The notes: generated from the letters alone by a model not told the origin. DNA of 64,000 nucleotides from Elioraea tepidiphila DSM 17972 (GCF_000378465.1 NZ_KB899929.1:1-64000); one strand, 5' to 3'; shown: positions 21,045 to 29,249, numbered from the stretch's first letter. A program made the numbers and translations.

Positions 21045-21071
21045 AACCCGAACCCTCCGTTCGTCCGCGGC

Positions 21072-21326
21072 CTAGCCGCCGATCCTGTTGCCCGCCTCGT
21101 TCACCCTGATGCGGCGGATGGGTCGTGGGGCGATGTCCACGCCGCCGCAATGACGCACGTCATGTCGTGCCGTGATCGCCTCCTTGGCCGCGTCGGCCAT
21201 CCGCGCCACCAGCGCCCCGGACGATGCCGTCAGGATCACGAAACCGCCGGCCTCCATCACCGCGGCACGCACGCGCTTCTGCGCGGTCGGGCTGGTCGGC
21301 ACAATCAGGTAATGGCGCTCTGTCAC
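21072..21326 (-). CDS. Small protein, possible I9-propeptide-like fold
   Basis: An 84-residue protein starting with GTG, first gene of the operon. The pattern HYLIVPTSPTAQKRVRAAV, then GGFVILTASSGALVARM, then VDIAPRPIRRIRV looks like a beta-alpha-beta-beta-alpha-beta ferredoxin-like unit such as the subtilisin propeptide/inhibitor I9 domain; this is a fold guess, not a family hit. No Cys pair, signal peptide or membrane segment. A 22-base copy of its start region lies 61 bases upstream (21372-21393) in a different frame. A weak GAGG lies about 10 bases before the GTG. Confidence 0.6.
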   Translation of the reverse strand: MTERHYLIVPTSPTAQKRVRAAVMEAGGFVILTASSGALVARMADAAKEAITARHDVRHCGGVDIAPRPIRRIRVNEAGNRIGG

Positions 21327-21393
21327 GCGGGGAAATACCTCGATATCCGGGTTGTCCGCGCCGTGCTCCGAAATGGCGCTCTGTCACGCGGGG
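21311..21393. repeat. 22-base direct repeat spanning a start codon
   Basis: Two exact 22-base copies at 21311-21332 and 21372-21393, 61 bases apart. The first carries the GTG start and the next codons of the 84-residue gene on the minus strand (core GTGACAGAGCGCCAT) plus six bases upstream. The second copy sits in the leader and puts an identical start sequence in another frame, which would read out of frame with the real gene. It may be a short local duplication or a repeated binding site for a regulator of the operon. Confidence 0.7.
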
Positions 21394-21507
21394 GAAACAC
21401 TCATGACACCACTCGCGCAACGGTACGTCTGGGCATCATCGGCTGTCAATCTTTGCGTGCGACGTCCCTGTGGCTGCGCGCGCGGCGATCGGGTCGCCAC
21501 GATCCGA

Positions 21508-22341
21508 TCACTTCCGGTCGAACAGGTGTTTCGGGCTGAACCCGCCCTTACGGCTGTACTCCATGGTGCAGAACGGTCCGCCCTGGTAGCGCTCCTCCAC
21601 CGGATCGCCGCTGACCTTGCCGGCGAGCTGCCCGGCGAAGGTGTCCGCGCTGTCCTGCGGCGCCCAGCCGATCAGGTCGCGCGCGTCCTTGCGCCAGAAG
21701 CTCCGGGCGTTGTTGGACGCCCCCCAGATCACCGCGCAGCCGACGCGCTCGGCGAGCACGCAGCGCTCCACAAGGCGACACAGATCGGGATAGGATAGCC
21801 AGGTGGAGAGCATGCGGTTGTTCACCGGCTCCGGAAGGCACGAGCCGATGCGCAGGAACACGCTTTCGACTCCGTGCTTGTCCCAGTAGAGCCGTCCCAT
21901 CAGTTCGCCATACGCCTTGGCGAGGCCGTAATAGCCGTCGGGGCGCATGTCGCAGTCGTGGTCGAGCGTCTCGCTGCGCTCGTGGAAGCCGATCGTGTGG
22001 TTGGAGGAGGCGAACACCACGCGGGCCTCCTCGCGTCGTGCCGCCTCGTAGATGTGGTAGAGGCCGCGAATGTTCGGCCCCAGCACCTCCTCGAAGGGGC
22101 GCTCGACCGAGACGCCGCCGAAATGGAGGATCGCCCCGCAGCCTTCGGCGAGGCGCAGGATGGCGACCCCGTCGTTCAGGTCGGCGGCGACGAAGCGCGC
22201 GCCCTTCGGCAGCGGGTCCGGGAACGGCGCGATATCGGTCAGGCGCAGCGTCCAGCCGGCCTGCGCGAGATGGCGGGTCAGTTGCCGCCCGAGCGCGCCG
22301 GACGCGCCGGTGAGCAGCACGGGCTTGGCGGGTACGGACAT
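21508..22341 (-). CDS. udh: Uronate dehydrogenase (NAD-dependent)
   Basis: A 277-residue short-chain dehydrogenase/epimerase-type enzyme closely patterned on Agrobacterium uronate dehydrogenase: LLTGASGALGRQL, HFGGVSVERPFEEVLGPNI, VFASSNHTIGFHERSE, the YGLAK catalytic Tyr/Lys, LRIGSCLPEPVNNRMLSTWLS and VIWGASNNA. It oxidises D-glucuronate or D-galacturonate to the aldarolactone. AGGAGG lies six bases before the ATG at 22341; the longer open frame to 23178 is an artefact. Last gene of the leftward uronate operon, 14 bases after the lactonase gene. Confidence 0.93.
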   Translation of the reverse strand: MSVPAKPVLLTGASGALGRQLTRHLAQAGWTLRLTDIAPFPDPLPKGARFVAADLNDGVAILRLAEGCGAILHFGGVSVERPFEEVLGPNIRGLYHIYEAARREEARVVFASSNHTIGFHERSETLDHDCDMRPDGYYGLAKAYGELMGRLYWDKHGVESVFLRIGSCLPEPVNNRMLSTWLSYPDLCRLVERCVLAERVGCAVIWGASNNARSFWRKDARDLIGWAPQDSADTFAGQLAGKVSGDPVEERYQGGPFCTMEYSRKGGFSPKHLFDRK

Positions 22342-22355
22342 CGGAGCCTCCTCGG

Positions 22356-23237
22356 TCAATCGGCGAACATCGGCACGGGCACGCCCGGCTCGTCGGACGG
22401 CATGATGAACAGCGCGCCCGAGAGCGGGCTCGCGCCGACGCCCTCGGCGCCCAGCAGCGTGCGCAGCGACGTCCAGACGATCGTGCGCAGATCCGGCCCG
22501 CAGAAGCAGGGCATGGTGACGCCGAGCGCGGGGAAGGGCAGGCTGTCGATCAGCGTGCCGTCGGTGCGGAAGCGGTTGATCCGCCCCTTGCGCACGCCCG
22601 CCGACCAGTATCGGCCCGCCATGTCGAAGGCCGCGCCGTCGGGCCGGCCGATCGCCTCGGTGTCCGGGGTGACGATGCGGCGGCGGTTCGATGCCGTGCC
22701 GGTCTCGGGGTCGAAGTCCCAGGCATCGATCCAGGGCGCGCCGCTGTCGCTGTGCACCATCGTCCGCCCGTCGCCGGTCCACGCCATGCCGTTGGCGGTG
22801 TAGAGCCCGTCCGTGATCTCGCGCCAGGAGCCGTCGGGCGCGACGCGGAACAGCCGGCCCAGCGGCTCGCGCTGCACCCGCTCGTCCATCGATCCGACCC
22901 AGAACGCGCCGTCCGGGCCGATCTTGCCGTCGTTCAGCCGCCCATGGGGCGGGATCGGTCCCGGCGTGCAGAACGGCTCGATCCGGCGCGCGCGCCAGTC
23001 GTAGCGCACCACCTCGTGGCGCAGCGCGACGATCCAGCGCCCCGAGCGGCAGAGGCCGAAGGATCCGACCTCGGACGGAAAGTGCCAGGTATTGAGCACC
23101 GTGCCGTCCAGGCTGACGGCGGTGATCGAACAGCCGAGGATGTCGGCGACCAGCACCCGGTTGTGCGCCGCGTCCCACACCGGGCCCTCGCCCAGCGCGA
23201 AACGCAGATCGGGGTTCAGCACGCGGATGTCGCTCAT
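22356..23237 (-). CDS. SMP-30/gluconolactonase family lactonase
   Basis: A 293-residue six-bladed beta-propeller of the SMP-30/gluconolaconase/LRE type. Metal-binding motifs are recognisable: GEGPVWD (Glu), RLNDGKIGPDGAFWVGSMD (Asn/Asp), YTANGMAWTGDGRTMVHSDS and PDGAAFDMAGRYW. In this operon it most likely opens the aldarolactone made by uronate dehydrogenase. Its start shares one base with the upstream gene's stop (TGATG), so it is translationally coupled to the enolase-superfamily enzyme. Confidence 0.9.
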   Translation of the reverse strand: MSDIRVLNPDLRFALGEGPVWDAAHNRVLVADILGCSITAVSLDGTVLNTWHFPSEVGSFGLCRSGRWIVALRHEVVRYDWRARRIEPFCTPGPIPPHGRLNDGKIGPDGAFWVGSMDERVQREPLGRLFRVAPDGSWREITDGLYTANGMAWTGDGRTMVHSDSGAPWIDAWDFDPETGTASNRRRIVTPDTEAIGRPDGAAFDMAGRYWSAGVRKGRINRFRTDGTLIDSLPFPALGVTMPCFCGPDLRTIVWTSLRTLLGAEGVGASPLSGALFIMPSDEPGVPVPMFAD

Positions 23238-24430
23238 CAGGTCCTTCCCGTGGTTCGTCGGATCGCCGCTCCGGCCAGCGCCGCCGGCGTGAGCGCGAGG
23301 CCGAGGCCCGGCCCGCGTGTCGGCGCGATCATGCCGTCTGCGACTATCGGCAGCGCCGTGACCAGGTCGCGGTACCAGCCCGACCAGTAGGCGCGCACGC
23401 TCTCCATGAACACCGCGTTCGGCAGCGCGCAGGCGAGATGCGTGGAGGCCGCGAACACCACCGGGCCGGTGCAGTCATGCGGCGCCACCGGGCGCTGATG
23501 CGCCTCGGCGAGTGCGGCGATCCTGCGCGCCTGCGTCAGCCCGCCGCACCAGCCGATATCGAGCATCACGTAGTCCACCGCCTCGGCCCGCAGCAGGTCG
23601 AGGAACTGTGCGGCGGTCGCGAGCGTCTCGGAGGCGCAGACCGGCAGGCCGGAGCGGCGGCGGTAATCCGCGAGCGCGAGCGGATCGAGGTTGCGCAGCG
23701 GGTCCTCCATCCAGAACGGACGGAAGGGTGCTGCCGCACGCGCGATCGCCAGCGCCGCCGGCAAATCCCAGAGCGCGTGCAGCTCGATCATCACCTCCAT
23801 CGCATCGCCGACCGCATCGCGGATGCGCCGCAGCGGCTCGAGCGCGCGGTCGATCTCGGCAGCGGTGATCAGCTGCCCGGAGGTCGCGCCGGCGAAAGGA
23901 TCGAAGGGCCAGATCTTCATCGCGCCGATGCCCATCGCGAGCAGGCTCCGCGCCAGCGCGCCGGCATCGCGCTCCGCGGCGATCTGATCGTCATACGGCC
24001 CCTGCGGCGCGTCCTCGGCGGCGATGGCGCGCCGCCCGCCGGAGCGGTTGTAGGCGTAGCCGGCGCAGGTGTTGTAGGTCCGGATCGAGGTCCGCGTCAG
24101 CCCGCCGAGCAGGTCATGCAGCGGCCGTCCGCCGGCCTGGCCGGCGAGGTCCCAGAGCGCGATGTCGATCGCCGAGGCGGCGCGCAGCTCCGCGCCCGAG
24201 GAGCGGTAGCCGACATAGGGCCGCGTCAGCTCGGCGTTGAGCGCCTCGATCCGCGACGGATCGGTGCCGAGCAGGCGCGGGGCGATCTCGGCATGGATCT
24301 GCGCCTCGACCGCGGCGGCACCGCGGAAGGTCTCGCCGAGCCCGACCAGGCCCTCGTCCGTTTCAACCCGGACCCAGAGGATGTTGGCATAGTCGGGTGG
24401 GCGGATCGTCTCGATCGCGGTGACGATCAT
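23237..24430 (-). CDS. Mandelate racemase/muconate lactonising family enzyme
   Basis: An enolase-superfamily enzyme of 397 residues. N-terminal capping domain (1-120), then a TIM barrel with a base lysine in GAMKIWPFDP, metal ligands in VMIELHALWD, FWMEDPLRNLD and VCASETLATA, and the late His in PVAPHDCTGPVV. The WPFDPFAG insert and HALWD sequence fit the acid-sugar dehydratase/galactarolactone cycloisomerase group. With Udh and the lactonase it should convert an aldarate or aldarolactone to a keto-deoxy product. Overlaps the DctM stop by 4 bases. Exact reaction is inferred from context. Confidence 0.88.
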   Translation of the reverse strand: MIVTAIETIRPPDYANILWVRVETDEGLVGLGETFRGAAAVEAQIHAEIAPRLLGTDPSRIEALNAELTRPYVGYRSSGAELRAASAIDIALWDLAGQAGGRPLHDLLGGLTRTSIRTYNTCAGYAYNRSGGRRAIAAEDAPQGPYDDQIAAERDAGALARSLLAMGIGAMKIWPFDPFAGATSGQLITAAEIDRALEPLRRIRDAVGDAMEVMIELHALWDLPAALAIARAAAPFRPFWMEDPLRNLDPLALADYRRRSGLPVCASETLATAAQFLDLLRAEAVDYVMLDIGWCGGLTQARRIAALAEAHQRPVAPHDCTGPVVFAASTHLACALPNAVFMESVRAYWSGWYRDLVTALPIVADGMIAPTRGPGLGLALTPAALAGAAIRRTTGRT

Positions 24431-25719
24431 GTCCCGTAGCCGAGCGTCAGGCGGGGCAGCGTCAGCGACAGCGGTGACCAGTAGGTGGTCAGCGCGAGGG
24501 CCACCAGGATGGCGCCGTAGAACGGCCAGATCGTGCGCATCACGGATTCGATCTTCACCCGCGCGATCGCGCAGCCGACGAACAGCACCGCGCCCACGGG
24601 CGGGGTGGTGAGCCCGAGGCCCAGGTTCATCATCACGACCATGCCGAACTGCACCGGATCGACACCGATCTGGGTCGCGACCGGCAGGAAGATCGGCGTG
24701 CAGATCAGGATCAGCGCGGCCATGTCCATGATGCAGCCGAGCACCAGCAGCGCGAGGTTGATCAGCAGCAGCAGCACGATCGGGTTGTCGGAGATCGCCA
24801 GCATGGCGGTCGCGAGCTCCTCCGGAACGCGATGCAGCGCGAGCAGATAGGCGAAGCCCGAGGCGGTGCCGACCAGCAGGAGCACCACGGAGGTGGTGCG
24901 CACGGACTGCGCGACCGCGGTGACGAAGCCTTCCCACGTCAGTTCGCGATAGATCAGCGCGGTACAGAGCACGGCCCAGCCGGCCCCCATCGCCGCGCTC
25001 TCGGTGACGGTGAAGATGCCGCCGAGGACGCCGCCCAGGATGATGATGGCGGTGAACAGTCCCGGGAATGCGACAGCCGCGGCGCGGGCGAGCGCGCGGA
25101 AGCCCGGGAACGGGTCGCCGCGATAGCCGCGCTTGGCGCCGATCAGGTAGGCGGCGACCGCGAGGCAGACGCACATCATCACGCCCGGCGCCACGCCCGC
25201 CATGAACAGCGCCGAGACCGACACGCCGCCGCCGGCCGCGAGCGAATAGAGGATCATGTTGTGCGAGGGCGGGATCATGATCCCCGCGATCGACGACGTG
25301 ACCGTGACGTTCACCGCGTAGTCGGTGTCGTAGCCCTTCTGCCGCATCGCCGGGATCAGGATCGAGCCCAGCGCCGAGGTGTCCGCCACCGCCGAGCCGG
25401 AGATGCCGCCGAACAGCATGGAGGCGAACACGTTGACGATGCCGAGCCCGCCCTTCACGCCACCGACCGCGGAGGAAGCAAGCGTGATCAGCCGGGAGGC
25501 GATACCGCCGTGCAGCATGATCTCGCCGGCGAAGATGAAGAACGGGATCGCGAGCAGCGAGAACACGTTCATGCCGGAGGTCATCTGCATGAACGCAACC
25601 GCGAGCGGCAGGCCCTCCCACCAGAACCCGGCCACCGCGGCAAGCCCGAGCGCGAACGAGACCGGCACGCCCGCCGCGAGGGCAAGCGCGAACACGCCGA
25701 ACAGGATGGCAAGGCCCAT
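24427..25719 (-). CDS. dctM: TRAP transporter large permease (DctM type)
   Basis: A 430-residue inner-membrane protein with about 12 hydrophobic segments, the ion-coupled channel of a TRAP transporter. Diagnostic parts are FIFAGEIMLHGGIASRLI, GGISGSAVADTSALGSILIPAM, MIPPSHNMILYS, ILICTPIFLPVATQIGVDP and GLTTPPVGAVLFVGCAI. It overlaps the enolase-superfamily gene by 4 bases and follows dctQ by 6 bases. Likely moves uronates or aldarates captured by the neighbouring binding protein. Confidence 0.94.
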   Translation of the reverse strand: MGLAILFGVFALALAAGVPVSFALGLAAVAGFWWEGLPLAVAFMQMTSGMNVFSLLAIPFFIFAGEIMLHGGIASRLITLASSAVGGVKGGLGIVNVFASMLFGGISGSAVADTSALGSILIPAMRQKGYDTDYAVNVTVTSSIAGIMIPPSHNMILYSLAAGGGVSVSALFMAGVAPGVMMCVCLAVAAYLIGAKRGYRGDPFPGFRALARAAAVAFPGLFTAIIILGGVLGGIFTVTESAAMGAGWAVLCTALIYRELTWEGFVTAVAQSVRTTSVVLLLVGTASGFAYLLALHRVPEELATAMLAISDNPIVLLLLINLALLVLGCIMDMAALILICTPIFLPVATQIGVDPVQFGMVVMMNLGLGLTTPPVGAVLFVGCAIARVKIESVMRTIWPFYGAILVALALTTYWSPLSLTLPRLTLGYGT

Positions 25720-25725
25720 GCGGGT

Positions 25726-26238
25726 TCAGTCCGAAGCGGGGCGGCCGAGCGGCGGCAGGCCGGCAAGGCGGCGCAGCAGGTGTTCGGCGACGAACAGCAT
25801 GGTGAGCGCGCCGCAGATCACCATCGGCACGAACTGCCAGCCCTGGCTGATGCCGAGCAGAGGGATGCGGAAATTCCAGTAGTTGCCCACCAGCACCCAG
25901 GCCCATTCGACCATGATCCAGCCCAGCGCGAACAGCGCGAGATCGGCCGCGACCGCAACGACGGGCCGTGCCGCCGGCGGCAGGGCGGCGACGACCAGCT
26001 CGACCGCCATGTGGAACCGCTCGCGCACGCCGACACCCGCGACCGGCAGGGCGACGAACAGGATCGCCAGCAGGGCGCCGCGCTCGACCCAGGTGGGGGT
26101 GTCGTTCAGCACGTAGCGGCCGAACACCATCCAGATCAGGCTGACGACGAGGGCGACCAGCGCCGCCCCCGCCAGCAGGATCACGCCGCGCGCGACGAGG
26201 TCTAGGATCGCCGAGAGGGCGGCGACGGCCGCCCTCAC
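25726..26238 (-). CDS. dctQ: TRAP transporter small permease (DctQ type)
   Basis: A 170-residue membrane protein with four transmembrane helices, the small partner of DctM. Typical features: VVSLIWMVFGRYVLNDTPTWVERGALLAILFVALPVAG, then VRERFHMAVELV and a last helix FVPMVICGALTMLFVAEHLL. The GTG at 26238 is chosen because it starts immediately before the first helix and leaves a 13-base gap after dctP; an in-frame extension to 26307 would run into the dctP gene and is Arg/Ser-rich filler. Confidence 0.88.
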   Translation of the reverse strand: MRAAVAALSAILDLVARGVILLAGAALVALVVSLIWMVFGRYVLNDTPTWVERGALLAILFVALPVAGVGVRERFHMAVELVVAALPPAARPVVAVAADLALFALGWIMVEWAWVLVGNYWNFRIPLLGISQGWQFVPMVICGALTMLFVAEHLLRRLAGLPPLGRPASD

Positions 26239-26251
26239 GCGCGTGCTCCGC

Positions 26252-27223
26252 TCACTGCGTCGCCCGGATCTGCTCGACCAGCGCCTTGAGGTTCGGCGTG
26301 CCGGCATACTTCGCGTAGATCGGTTCCATCAGCCGTGCGAAGGGCGTACGGTCCTGGATGTCGGTCACGGTCACGCCGGCGGCGATCACGCGCTCGCGCG
26401 ACTGCTTCTCGCGCTCGGCCCAGAGTCGGCGCTGCAACGCGGATGCCTCGCGCGCGGCCGTGCGCACGATCTCCTTGTCGGCCGCCGAAAGGCGGTCCCA
26501 GCGCTGCTTGTTCACCACCACGATCTCCGGGACGTTGGAGTGCTCGGTGGTGGAATAGAAGCGGGCGTGCTCGTAATGCCGCTGGCTCTCGAAGGAGGGC
26601 CAGTTGTTCTCGGCGCCATCGACCACGCCGGTCTGGAGAGCGGTGTAGAGCTCGCCGAAGGGCAGCGGCACCGGATTGGCACCGAGGGCGCGCATCAGGT
26701 CGATGAACAGGTCGGAGGTCTGCACGCGGATCTTCAGGCCGCGCATGTCCTCGGGCGTGCGGATCGCGCGGTTGCGCGTGTAGACCGAGCGCGCGCCGGC
26801 ATCGAACCAGCTCACGACCACCATGTTGAGCTTGGCCTCGATCTCGCGCGCGATCGCGTCACCCACCGCGCCATCGACCACGCGGTGGCTGTGCGGCACA
26901 TCGCGGAAGATGAAGGGCAGGGTCAGCACCTGGGTCTCGGGCACCAGGTTGTTGAGCGGCGTGATGTTGAAGTTCGCCACGTCGATCGCGCCCAGGCGAA
27001 GCTGCTGGATCGCCTCGTCCTGCTGGCCGAGCTGCGCCGAGTGGAACATGCGCATGCGGATGCGGTTGTTGGTCCGCTGCCCGACCAGCTCGGCCCATTT
27101 CTCGAGCCCCTGGCTGTTCGGATAGTCCGGCACATGGATGTTCCAGCCACGCCATTCCTGCGCGGCGGCGGGCGAGGCGGCGATGGCGATGGCGGCGGCG
27201 GCCGCGAGCAGACGTCTGGACAT
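26252..27223 (-). CDS. dctP: TRAP transporter substrate-binding protein (DctP type)
   Basis: A 323-residue periplasmic binding protein with a Sec signal peptide (MSRRLLAAAAAIAIAASPAAAQ, cleavage after AAA). The family hallmark RGLKIRVQTSDLFIDLMRALG carries the Arg that pairs with the substrate carboxylate, followed by PVPLPFGELYTALQTGVVDGAENN. GGAGGATCC lies just before the ATG. First gene of the leftward uronate operon, divergent from the GntR regulator. By family precedent and context the ligand is probably a hexuronate or aldarate. Confidence 0.92.
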   Translation of the reverse strand: MSRRLLAAAAAIAIAASPAAAQEWRGWNIHVPDYPNSQGLEKWAELVGQRTNNRIRMRMFHSAQLGQQDEAIQQLRLGAIDVANFNITPLNNLVPETQVLTLPFIFRDVPHSHRVVDGAVGDAIAREIEAKLNMVVVSWFDAGARSVYTRNRAIRTPEDMRGLKIRVQTSDLFIDLMRALGANPVPLPFGELYTALQTGVVDGAENNWPSFESQRHYEHARFYSTTEHSNVPEIVVVNKQRWDRLSAADKEIVRTAAREASALQRRLWAEREKQSRERVIAAGVTVTDIQDRTPFARLMEPIYAKYAGTPNLKALVEQIRATQ

Positions 27224-27301
27224 GGATCCTCCGTAATCGTTGCGGGCTGGACACCCGACGCCGCGGCGCGCACCGTGCCGCGTTGTCCCCGAGACTGCCA
27301 C

Positions 27302-27313
27302 CTGATACATCAG
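27302..27313. promoter_or_regulatory. Candidate GntR operator between dctP and its regulator
   Basis: CTGATACATCAG is a perfect 5-base dyad (CTGAT/ATCAG) with a 2-base centre, lying just before the GntR ATG at 27320 and in the divergent dctP leader. It overlaps a plausible minus-10 (TACATC 27306-27311) whose minus-35 TTGTCC (27283-27288) is 17 bases upstream, so the regulator could block its own promoter. Half-sites like this are usual for FadR-type GntR proteins. No footprint evidence; inferred from symmetry and position only. Confidence 0.5.
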
Positions 27314-27319
27314 TACGCA

Positions 27320-28069
27320 ATGCCGAGTTTCGTCAGGGAGGAACCGGGCCGCAGCACCGCCGTCACGATCGGGACGGAAGGGACGGTGCCGGTCGCGGAG
27401 CAGGTCTATCGGCGGTTGCGCGACGCGATCGCGGCCGGCCGGCTTGCGCCGCGCGCGCGGCTGTCCGAGCGCGAGCTCTCCGCCTCCTTCGGCGTCTCCA
27501 CCAGCCCGATCAAGGCGGCGCTGAAGCGGCTGGAGCAGGAAGGCATGGTCGTGACCCAGCCGCGGCGCGGCACCTGGGTCGCCTTCGCGCCGGAGAAGGC
27601 GCACGAGATGGGGCTGATCCGCGCGGCGCTGGAGGGGATCGCCGCACGGCTCGCCGCCGAACGGATCGCGCCCGAGGATCTCTCCCGGCTCCAAGCGATC
27701 ATGGAGGAGCTGCGAGCGGCGACCCGCGCGCTCGACCGGGATGCGCTGGTGGACGCGAACGACCGCTACCACGCGCTGATCCTGAAGGCGGCCGACAACG
27801 TGTTCCTGACCAATGCGGTGCGCGGCCTGCGTGGCTACTTCCTGATCACCCAGGCGCGCATGCGCACGATGCGGCTGAAGCCCGAGCTCGCGATGGCGGA
27901 GCACGAGGCGATCTTCGCCGCGCTCGCGGCGCACGACGCACCGGCCGCCGAGCAGGCGATGCGCGCGCATATCGCGCGCACGGTGGAGACGTTGTGGGGG
28001 GAGGGGGCCGCGCCGGCGCCGCTCAGGCGCGCGCGGGCGCGGCGGTCCGTGCCGGCAACGCAAGGCTGA
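27320..28069 (+). CDS. GntR family regulator, FCD (FadR) subfamily
   Basis: A 249-residue DNA-binding regulator. The winged helix-turn-helix (about 25-95) has EQVYRRLRDAIAAGRLAPRARLSERELSASFGVSTSPIKAALKRLEQEG; the FCD sensor domain (about 105-225) has DANDRYHALILKAADN and AEHEAIFAALAAHDAPAAEQAMRAHI, whose Asp/His residues normally bind metal and an acid ligand. Divergent from dctP, so it most likely represses the uronate operon and responds to a uronate pathway acid. Its last 47 bases overlap the convergent arsJ pseudogene. Confidence 0.9.
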   Translation: MPSFVREEPGRSTAVTIGTEGTVPVAEQVYRRLRDAIAAGRLAPRARLSERELSASFGVSTSPIKAALKRLEQEGMVVTQPRRGTWVAFAPEKAHEMGLIRAALEGIAARLAAERIAPEDLSRLQAIMEELRAATRALDRDALVDANDRYHALILKAADNVFLTNAVRGLRGYFLITQARMRTMRLKPELAMAEHEAIFAALAAHDAPAAEQAMRAHIARTVETLWGEGAAPAPLRRARARRSVPATQG

Positions 28070-29249
28070 TTGCGGCACTCGCCGCGAGCATCGCGAACGA
28101 GCCGAGCAGGCACAGGCTGAGCCCGCCCGCCTGATAGAGCAGGCCCGAGAGCAGCGTGCCGGCAAGCCTGCCGGCCGCGTTCGCCGCGTAGTAGAAGCCC
28201 ACGTCCTCGGCCACCTTCTCCGAACCCGCATAGGCGACGATCAGGTAGGAGTGGACCGAGGAGTTGATCGCGAACGCGACGCCGAACAGGCCGAGCCCGA
28301 TGACGACGACACCCTGCGCGGCCGTCGAGGGCAGCGCGCCGAGCGCCAACGCGATCGCGAGCGGAACGACAGCGAGCACGGCGGCCCAGAGCCGCGCGGC
28401 CGGCACCTCGGCGCTGAGCCCGTCGGCGCTGCGCGGCACGACGCGGTAGGCGAGGCCCTGCACCACACCGTAGCCGATCGTCCAGGCGGCGAGGAACGCC
28501 CCGACCTCGGCGAAGGCCCAGCCGTGGGCGTAGAGGAACACCGGCAATCCGACCACGAACCACACGTCGCGCGCGCCGAACAGCGCGATGCGCGCGGCAG
28601 CGAGCAGATTGATTGCGCGCGTCTTGGCGAACAGTTCGCGGAGCCGCGACGCGTTCTTGGCTTTGCCGAACATGCGCGGCAGCGCCAGCACGGTCGCGAC
28701 GAACACCACCGCGAGCGCCGCCGCCATCGCCTGGAGGGCAGGGACGAAGCCGAGGGTCGACAGAAGCAGCCCGCCGAGGAAGAACCCCACCCCCTTCAGC
28801 GCGTTCTTCGAGCCGGTGAGCCAGGCGACGGTGCGGAACAGCGTGCCGGCCTGCCCCTCCGGTGTGACGAGCTTGATCGCCGATTTCGCACTCGTCTTGG
28901 TCAGATCCTTCGCCACACCGGCGAGCCCCTGCGCGAGCACCACGTGGACGACCGACTAGGCGGGCGACCACGCGGGGTCGAGAGCCGAGAGCATCAGCAG
29001 CGCGGCGACCTGGAGCGCGAGGCCGAAGGCGAGCGTGACGTTGATGCCGAAACGCGTCGCCGCCCAGCCGCCGAACAGATTGGTCGCCATGCCGGCGATC
29101 TCGTAGAGCACGAACAGCAGCGCGAGCTGGAACGGTGTGTAGCCGAGCGTGAAGAAGTGCAGCAGCACCAGCATGCGCAGCGCGCCGTCGGTGAGCGTGA
29201 AGCCCCAATAGGCGGCGACCACGCTCGCATAGGCGCGCTGGTTGCTCAC
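28023..29249 (-). pseudogene. arsJ: arsJ organoarsenical efflux MFS transporter, broken by in-frame amber codon
   Basis: Reading from the GTG at 29249, codons 1-97 give the N-terminal part of ArsJ ([35 protein letters not shown]-like FVLYEIAGMATNLFGGWAATRFG), codon 98 is TAG (28956-28958), and the same frame then continues for 310 residues with VLAQGLAGVAKDLTKTSAKSAIKLV to the stop at 28023. No frameshift is needed. ArsJ exports 1-arseno-3-phosphoglycerate made by the partner GAPDH. A restart at GTG 28943 would lack the first three helices and probably not work. The GTG overlaps the GAPDH stop by 4 bases. A sequencing error or suppression cannot be excluded. Confidence 0.85.

Noticed and set aside
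28956-28958. Amber codon as pyrrolysine or other recoding
   Set aside because: No pylT/pylS-like genes or recoding structure in the window; ArsJ homologues do not need an unusual residue here. Simple mutation or sequencing error is likelier.
28943-28958. arsJ break as a frameshift
   Set aside because: The frame is the same on both sides of the stop when codons are counted from 29249, so it is a nonsense codon.
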